DNA from: Holosporales bacterium
GTDB taxonomy: Bacteria > Pseudomonadota > Alphaproteobacteria > BNTO01
Assembly: GCA_031265645.1 (NCBI GenBank)
Contig: JAISCJ010000020.1
Coordinates: 1 to 16,868 of the forward strand
Direction: 5' to 3'
DNA length: 16,868 bases
Positions 12,585-16,868 of this stretch are shown piece after piece (position 1 is the stretch's first letter; the number at the start of each line of letters is the position of its first letter). The translations under genes were made by a program, and so were the position numbers. The notes beneath the pieces were generated by a model, which was not told the origin of the DNA, did no database searches, and worked only from the letters and a program-made list of their open reading frames with translations.

Positions 12585-12817
12585 GTTTTTTCCCCCTCTA
12601 ATTGTTAGTTCCTACAACTTCTTTCCTAATTAATTGAAATACACTTTTGGGCTTGTTGGCAAGAGGGGGATAATCCATGATTAATTATTGTTAAAACTCC
12701 ATTAATTTTTACGCCTATATATAAAGACAAACGCAGCTAGCAGAAGATATTCAAGCGAATGCATTTCGTCGATGCATGGGTTCTCCGTTGAAAAAAGTTA
12801 GTGCATTTGAGCAAAGC
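12585..12817. other. spacer between tssF and the small exported-protein gene
   Basis: No gene is seen in these 233 bp. ATGCAT occurs twice (about 12758-12763 and 12772-12777), forming a possible hairpin downstream of tssF, but without a T tract on minus. The AT-rich part around 12680-12730 presumably carries the promoter of the small gene; I could not pick a convincing -10/-35 pair. Confidence 0.3.
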
Positions 12818-14671
12818 TTATACAGAATGCTGTTCCCCGCGCGCGTTTGAAAATGTCGCAATCACTTCATCGCCGCCTTTGAGCGTCATATCAACAAACG
12901 TGTTTACCTGGCAATTCATCGCAAAGTATTTATGCAAGATTTGAGCTAGTAAAAACCAATCGCCAACATCGGCTGAATGAGAAATGGTCAATTCGATATT
13001 TTCACCATCGATAAATCCACGCCACGCTTCATTTCCAATGCGTTTAGTTATGCTGGATGAACGAACGCTATCTAATTGCGATAGCAATGCTTGCCCATAT
13101 TCGCGGTTATTATCCCCAATATGCATATCCAAAACGCATTTCAGTCGATCTACGATATCTTTGCCACTCCCATATGGAAAGCCCAGATAATTTGACGAAA
13201 GCTGCGCTATTAATCTGGAATTATTTAAACCTTTGTTTAGCGAATATTGAGGTGCTACTGGCTTTTGAATACACAGGATCCGGTTCGCGGGAATAGCCAT
13301 TTCGGCTTGAAGCAACGTGTTCTGTTGGACGTCTTCTGACAGGAAGCGATTCGTGCAAAGAGATTTCGCATAGACCACATATTTGTTCGGATTGATGATG
13401 TTTGAATCAGCATCTACGAACGAAATCAACGAGTCTACGCCTGTTATGTTTTTATGTTTGGTTGGCACAAGTTTACTCCACCAAAAAACGTCGTTACCCG
13501 TGTGCTTTTCAAGAGAAAAATATGGACACATGCGCGTTTCTTGCCCCTTTTCGATTCCAAAAACTTCGTCGATTTGAAAAATTTCCATCGTACGGTTTTT
13601 TTGTGCATTGGGGGAAAGGTGGTAGAACGTTTGCTTTTTATCCCAAGAGATTGGATCAGTCGTAACGTTATATAGATTAACAATTGGGGTGCAATTCATG
13701 ACTATGTCGTTTGGGGCAACTTTTCTTGCCCAGTCGCTAGTCGCGTTAGACAAAGGGATTAGAATTTTTACACCTTCGCTTTGTAAAAAATTTCCACCAC
13801 GCAAATATTTCAAAAATTCTAAATTTTTAATGCAAAAGAACATGAATTTATCAAAAAAATGGAAAAATTCTTGCAGTAATTGGTATGAATGTGGTTCATG
13901 CGGTAGCGGTGGAACAGCCATCTCGTCGCGCTCTAATCCCAAAGGAACGATTGAATGCGGCAACATCGGCATTGCGATAGACTCGTCATATTTCGAACAA
14001 TATAGCAGTGATGTGGCTGAAAAAATTGCCTGATATAATTGCTTTTTGAATAAAGTATCTGCGATGTTTATGTAAAAGCACAATTCATCCAGCGAAAAAT
14101 TAATGAGCGGACCGCTTTTGCTTTTTAACGTTAATTCTAAAAAATAAGTTGTTGGCGTGTTGTGCGCCTTGTATTCGAACTGGATGGAATTCGGGACAGG
14201 AACAAATTTATATGCCCCATGCGAAACAATTGCGACGTTTTCTAATATAAGAGGAAATAGCGCAAGTTGATATACTGTGCGGAATTTACAAATGTTGTCA
14301 TCAGATGAATACGTGAAAAGCTCAGTGTGTCGTGGCACTTTAAAGCCAGCCAATGGAGGAGCACTTCCTCCCGAATTCGTTTGAATTTTTGCAATAGATA
14401 CTGCCGGAATGGGACGATTTATGTGAGGCGCAATTACGTCTAGCAATGCATCAGTTACGTCTTTCGCAACATTATCAATGTTTAGCTGAACTCGCGCAGT
14501 CAAGTACGCAAAAGATTCTAACAAACGTTCAACGTGCGGATCTGCCGTCATTGAGCCATCCATCTTCAAGCGACTAGCAATGTTTGGATACTCTTTCGCA
14601 AATATAGCGCCTGCGCTACGAAGGAAACTTAGTTCACGGTAATAATATTCAAGAAAATCATTGTTTTTCAT
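12818..14671 (-). CDS. tssF: T6SS baseplate subunit TssF (ImpG/VasA family)
   Basis: TssF is a baseplate wedge protein that assembles with TssE, TssG and TssK under the T6SS sheath. The N-terminus is diagnostic: LEYYYRELSFLRSAGAIFAK (7-26), then EYPNIASRLKMDG (27-39), DPHVERLLESFAYLTARVQL (44-63), ALLDVIAPH (75-83) and RPIPAVSI (86-93). The C-terminus, with NYLGFPY, ITKRIGNEAWRGFIDGENIEL and a NTFVDMTLK segment, also fits the family's end. The frame opens earlier at a TTG (14702-14704), but I prefer the ATG at 14669-14671 because family members begin just before the YY-x-REL-x-FLR block; this gives 617 residues, a normal length. No tssG, tssE or sheath gene adjoins it, so the apparatus genes must lie elsewhere or be scattered. 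The same-strand Hcp-like genes downstream support a T6SS context. Confidence 0.95.
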   Translation of the reverse strand: MKNNDFLEYYYRELSFLRSAGAIFAKEYPNIASRLKMDGSMTADPHVERLLESFAYLTARVQLNIDNVAKDVTDALLDVIAPHINRPIPAVSIAKIQTNSGGSAPPLAGFKVPRHTELFTYSSDDNICKFRTVYQLALFPLILENVAIVSHGAYKFVPVPNSIQFEYKAHNTPTTYFLELTLKSKSGPLINFSLDELCFYINIADTLFKKQLYQAIFSATSLLYCSKYDESIAMPMLPHSIVPLGLERDEMAVPPLPHEPHSYQLLQEFFHFFDKFMFFCIKNLEFLKYLRGGNFLQSEGVKILIPLSNATSDWARKVAPNDIVMNCTPIVNLYNVTTDPISWDKKQTFYHLSPNAQKNRTMEIFQIDEVFGIEKGQETRMCPYFSLEKHTGNDVFWWSKLVPTKHKNITGVDSLISFVDADSNIINPNKYVVYAKSLCTNRFLSEDVQQNTLLQAEMAIPANRILCIQKPVAPQYSLNKGLNNSRLIAQLSSNYLGFPYGSGKDIVDRLKCVLDMHIGDNNREYGQALLSQLDSVRSSSITKRIGNEAWRGFIDGENIELTISHSADVGDWFLLAQILHKYFAMNCQVNTFVDMTLKGGDEVIATFSNARGEQHSV

Positions 14672-14776
14672 GTACGCAGTTGGGCCAGAAATCTGACATT
14701 GCAATTCAGTCTCTGTGAGTTTACGTAAAGTTTCAAGTTAACATATGCAGATGACGATGATGTTGCAAGATATTTT

Positions 14777-14805
14777 TTTATATATCCGACATCTTTCTGC
14801 TGCAA
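14777..14805 (-). promoter_or_regulatory. Candidate tssF promoter
   Basis: Reading the minus strand, TTGCAG (14800-14805) and TATAAA (14777-14782) are 17 bp apart, in the divergent gap between tssF and the MarR-type gene. The leader to the ATG at 14671 would be about 100 bases. Confidence 0.45.
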
Positions 14806-14817
14806 AAATGACACTAT

Positions 14818-14833
14818 TTTAGTGAATACTTAA
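14818..14833. promoter_or_regulatory. Possible operator in the ldtR-tssF divergent gap
   Basis: TTTAGTGAATACTTAA is an imperfect palindrome (TTAGT...ACTTAA) placed 50-65 bp before the MarR-type ATG and upstream of a TATATT (14845-14850) that could be its -10. MarR-family regulators commonly bind such palindromes near their own promoters. This site is a guess from position and symmetry. Confidence 0.25.
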
Positions 14834-14882
14834 TCCTTTTGGGGTATATTAAAATCAAATGGTCTTTAGAACTTGATGAAAA

Positions 14883-15332
14883 ATGAAAGTGTTATACTAT
14901 GACATTGCAACCTGCATAGAGCGCTCGTACAAGCTTTTCCTGGACGTGATAAAGGGAGAGCTAGATCGAATGAGGATATACGACATAAACAATGTTCAAG
15001 CATTAATGCTGTACAACATTGGAGACAAAGAAGTTAGCGTGGGAGAACTCACCGCAAGAGGAATGTACCTAGGATCAAACGTTTCGTATAACCTGAAAAA
15101 GCTTATACAGGCAGGGTATATTGTGCAGACTCCTTCAGAGCACGACAAAAGATCTCTTCATGTTCACTTATCTGAACGAGGGCAACAGGTGTATGCACAA
15201 ATGGATCAATGCATAATGGAGCAAGCAGAAGACATAAAGGACGTGTTTCCAAACGCAAAAGCCCTAAATCTTGTCCATAAAAACTTGCAAACACTTGCGA
15301 GCTTTTGGAGTAAGCAAGGGCCGAGAAAATAA
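14883..15332 (+). CDS. ldtR: LdtR-type MarR-family transcription regulator
   Basis: A 149-residue winged-helix regulator. The segment KLFLDVIKGELDRM (17-30), DINNVQALMLYNIGDKEVSVGEL (34-56 in the protein, here split: DINNVQALMLYNIG and DKEVSVGEL) and the recognition region TARGMYLGSNVSYNLKKL (57-74) match the alphaproteobacterial LdtR subfamily, which controls L,D-transpeptidase and cell-wall or stress genes in relatives. The wing, SEHDKRSLHVHLSERG (85-100), carries the D-[KR]-R-S motif of MarR proteins. The ATG at 14883 gives the usual N-terminus; its ribosome site is weak (TTGATGAAAA). It is divergent from tssF, so it could regulate the T6SS gene as well as itself, but that is only positional inference. 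Confidence 0.88.
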   Translation: MKVLYYDIATCIERSYKLFLDVIKGELDRMRIYDINNVQALMLYNIGDKEVSVGELTARGMYLGSNVSYNLKKLIQAGYIVQTPSEHDKRSLHVHLSERGQQVYAQMDQCIMEQAEDIKDVFPNAKALNLVHKNLQTLASFWSKQGPRK

Positions 15333-15338
15333 CTCGGC
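15320..15338 (+). other. Hairpin over the ldtR stop codon
   Basis: GCCGAG (15320-15325) pairs with CTCGGC (15333-15338) around a 7-base A-rich loop that includes part of the TAA stop. AAAGAAAAAC follows rather than a T tract, so it is not a classical terminator for ldtR. It may stabilise or end the mRNA in another way. Confidence 0.4.
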
Positions 15339-15340
15339 AA

Positions 15341-15381
15341 AGAAAAACAAGCGTGTCCCCTGGCATGATGCTTCGGGACAC
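15341..15381 (-). terminator. Probable terminator of the cysteine-rich exported-protein gene
   Basis: GTGTCCC (15375-15381 read on minus) pairs with GGGACAC (15353-15359 on minus), loop 15 bases. On the minus strand GCTTGTTTTTCT follows. It lies about 135 bp beyond the stop at 15518 and between the convergent genes. On plus, no T tract follows it. Confidence 0.5.
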
Positions 15382-15517
15382 AGCAAAACAATGGCAAATA
15401 TTAAGCTTATACCAATGTCTGTCGATTCTTGCCTTTAAATTATGTTAATTTTTTAAACTGGCGAAGACAGCCCTTCGTAGAATGTTCATATTCCTGCTTT
15501 CTCGCGCACTGGCAAGT

Positions 15518-16216
15518 CTATTGAAAAAACTGAACTGATAAGTCATACAAAGTATGTTTGATATCTTCTAGATTTCTACGAAATTCATAATATTCGCACC
15601 TATGCTCACGTGGGAGAGGGGGATGATATGAATGCAGAGTATCGCTCAGCCTATCCTGAAAACTTGTGCATTTCTCGTAATGCTCTCTTCGTTTGGCGCA
15701 AATTTCTTCCAGTATTTGTTGAAAATATTTCAGATGGTCCAAGAATGTTTGGACTTTGCCATCAATGCCTGCAGGACAGTTATGCACGTCTTTTATCTGA
15801 AAGGTGACAAATGTGTTTTGTTCAGATACATGACTAAAACTACAATTTATGAGCATGTCTGCGTCACGCATTATCGACTGCATGAAGTTATCTAAATTCG
15901 TGGTAAATTCACAACCGTATGCCATCATATCCTCAGATTCTTGATGTAAGTATTCCTTTGACAGCTGCAGTTGCTTTGTATCTTCATCTATGCGCGTAGC
16001 TTCTTCTCGTAAGGAAGATAATTCCGCAAGCAATGCTTTGACATCACAGTATTGTTCTGCCGCACAGATCAAACGTGCAAAATGTGGAAAGCAGATTTCA
16101 CATAACTCACCATTAGCATCAGAATCCTTTACACCTGAAAAAACACAGGATTCTCCGCCAAAGCCTAAAACTTGAAACAATCCAACGGTCGTCAACCCCT
16201 TGATGTATTTTAACAT
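15518..16216 (-). CDS. Predicted exported cysteine-rich helical protein (232 aa), unrecognised
   Basis: I do not recognise this gene. The ATG at 16214-16216 has a GGGGAG ribosome site. Residues 1-22 look like a Sec signal (MLKYIKG then a hydrophobic stretch, ending LGFGGES). The mature part holds 11 cysteines (24, 39, 42, 51, 57, 102, 125, 147, 173, 183, 207), including CEIC at 39-42 and an early C-x(8)-C-x(5)-C cluster. It also has probable coiled-coil helices at about 60-95 and 153-185. Many cysteines after a signal peptide suggest disulphides in the periplasm or outside the cell, or a metal site in the CEIC cluster. It stands alone, convergent with ldtR. Confidence 0.78.
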   Translation of the reverse strand: MLKYIKGLTTVGLFQVLGFGGESCVFSGVKDSDANGELCEICFPHFARLICAAEQYCDVKALLAELSSLREEATRIDEDTKQLQLSKEYLHQESEDMMAYGCEFTTNLDNFMQSIMRDADMLINCSFSHVSEQNTFVTFQIKDVHNCPAGIDGKVQTFLDHLKYFQQILEEICAKRREHYEKCTSFQDRLSDTLHSYHPPLPREHRCEYYEFRRNLEDIKHTLYDLSVQFFQ

Positions 16217-16532
16217 GCGACTCCCCTACTTTCGCTGTCTTTCCAATACAATTGTCAGATATTTTGGCGAAATTGTAAAAACCACACTCACCGCAGCAGT
16301 CGTAAATATTAAGTTTTTATTAACATTTGTCCACTCTGGCCATTCAGTCGCGAAATGGATTGAAATTGAACACATGCAAAGATTAACGATGCTTTAATAT
16401 TACCCCCTGCGTCTACTTTTGTACCTTGGCATCAATTGATGCGCTGTGAATTTTGTGATATAAGGTGACGTCTAGCGTGTATTTCGACCATCTTGGATAG
16501 AGGGTCATGTAGTGTTTTTAATCACAGAATGG
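16217..16532. other. divergent intergenic region, no gene seen
   Basis: No supported coding sequence. A 65-codon plus-strand frame opening from a TTG at 16200 lacks a ribosome site and overlaps the start of the minus-strand gene. Apart from the candidate promoters for the two flanking genes, I see nothing in the stretch. Confidence 0.4.
16306..16333 (-). promoter_or_regulatory. Candidate promoter of the cysteine-rich protein gene
   Basis: On the minus strand TGGACA (16328-16333) and TAATAT (16306-16311) are 16 bp apart, about 90 bp upstream of the ATG at 16216. Found by eye in AT-rich DNA. Confidence 0.3.
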
Positions 16533-16562
16533 TTGGAATGTCTTCGCTGATTCCTGTATAAT
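16533..16562 (+). promoter_or_regulatory. Promoter of the CarD-family gene
   Basis: A perfect TATAAT (16557-16562) with TTGGAA (16533-16538) 18 bp upstream. The start site would be near 16569, giving a leader of about 30 bases with GAGGT (16586-16590) before the ATG at 16598. The best promoter match in the window. Confidence 0.65.
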
Positions 16563-16597
16563 AAGGAGTGTTAGCGATTGTCCTTGAGGTAAGCAGT

Positions 16598-16868
16598 ATG
16601 GATTCGAAGTGCTCTTTTCGCGTAGGTGATTTTGTTGTATATCCGGCCCACGGGGTTGGAAAACTTAAAGAAATTGAGACATATGATTTGTGCGGAACCA
16701 CCGTCGAATTGCTTGTAATTGAATTTTCCCGGGATCACATGGTTCTAAAACTTCCAAAACAAAAGGCAGATTCGTCGGGGTTGAGGCCTGTCTGTGGGAA
16801 AGAAGAAATGAAAGCGGCATTACTGTCGTTAAAAAAGGCTGCGACCAAAAAGAAATCGATGTGGAATA
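16598..16868 (+). CDS. carD: CarD/CdnL-family RNA polymerase-binding regulator (5' part, cut by window end)
   Basis: CarD/CdnL proteins bind the RNA polymerase beta subunit through an N-terminal Tudor-like RID domain and stabilise open promoter complexes, notably at rRNA and growth genes. The first 90 residues are visible: FRVGDFVVYPAHGVGKL (7-23), the classic start of the domain; LLVIEFSRDHMVLKLPKQKA (38-57); GLRPV (61-65), where relatives have GLR-x-[LV]; and KKKSMW (84-89), matching the R-x-K-x-MW motif at the start of the DNA-binding helical domain. The remainder lies beyond the window. ATG with GAGGT seven bases upstream and a good TATAAT promoter. Nothing is unusual except a Cys in place of small residues at 32 and 66. 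Confidence 0.93.
   Translation, partial: MDSKCSFRVGDFVVYPAHGVGKLKEIETYDLCGTTVELLVIEFSRDHMVLKLPKQKADSSGLRPVCGKEEMKAALLSLKKAATKKKSMWN

Noticed and set aside
1..16868. CRISPR array, tRNA, rRNA, insertion sequence or prophage integrase
   Set aside because: I looked for regular repeats with spacers, tRNA T-loop consensus, transposase-like motifs and terminal inverted repeats around genes, and found none.

Overview
The window looks like an accessory-rich stretch of an AT-rich alphaproteobacterial genome, most likely from an intracellular or protist-associated lineage of the Holosporales or Rickettsiales kind. The reasons are an LdtR-type MarR regulator, a CarD/CdnL gene, a BamF-like (DUF3035-like) N-terminus, a TssF-containing type VI secretion (T6SS) fragment, an ankyrin protein, and a high density of unrecognised genes with Sec signals. 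No tool was run, so the lineage is an inference.

Layout. Positions 1-2666 (minus strand) hold housekeeping genes: thymidylate kinase (tmk) and a KefB-type cation/proton antiporter that lacks the usual C-terminal RCK domain. Positions 2944-3600 (plus) hold a 193-residue predicted exported protein with a strong terminator. Positions 3984-5363 (minus) encode a 459-residue protein: a BamF-like start followed by a long low-complexity charged, proline-rich and basic tail. Positions 5680-9608 (plus) hold an uncharacterised cluster: a secreted protein with a novel cysteine domain, a 680-residue secreted protein with a zinc-deaminase-like H-S-E...C-x-x-C signature, a broken helix-turn-helix-like fragment, and a shorter paralogue of the first protein.

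Positions 9657-14671 (minus) hold an ankyrin lipoprotein, two adjacent divergent Hcp-like proteins, a GC-rich structured element (possible ncRNA on the plus strand), a small exported protein and tssF. From 14883 onward come ldtR (plus), a cysteine-rich exported protein (minus) and the 5' part of a CarD-family gene (plus, cut by the window end).

The best candidates for an undescribed system are the 5680-9608 cluster, in which two copies of a cysteine-patterned exported domain bracket a possible secreted nucleic-acid or nucleotide deaminase, and the neighbouring divergent Hcp pair with an orphan tssF. A third candidate is the 111-bp GC-rich element whose closing stem shares its 3' strand with a terminator hairpin, the layout of a regulatory RNA switch.
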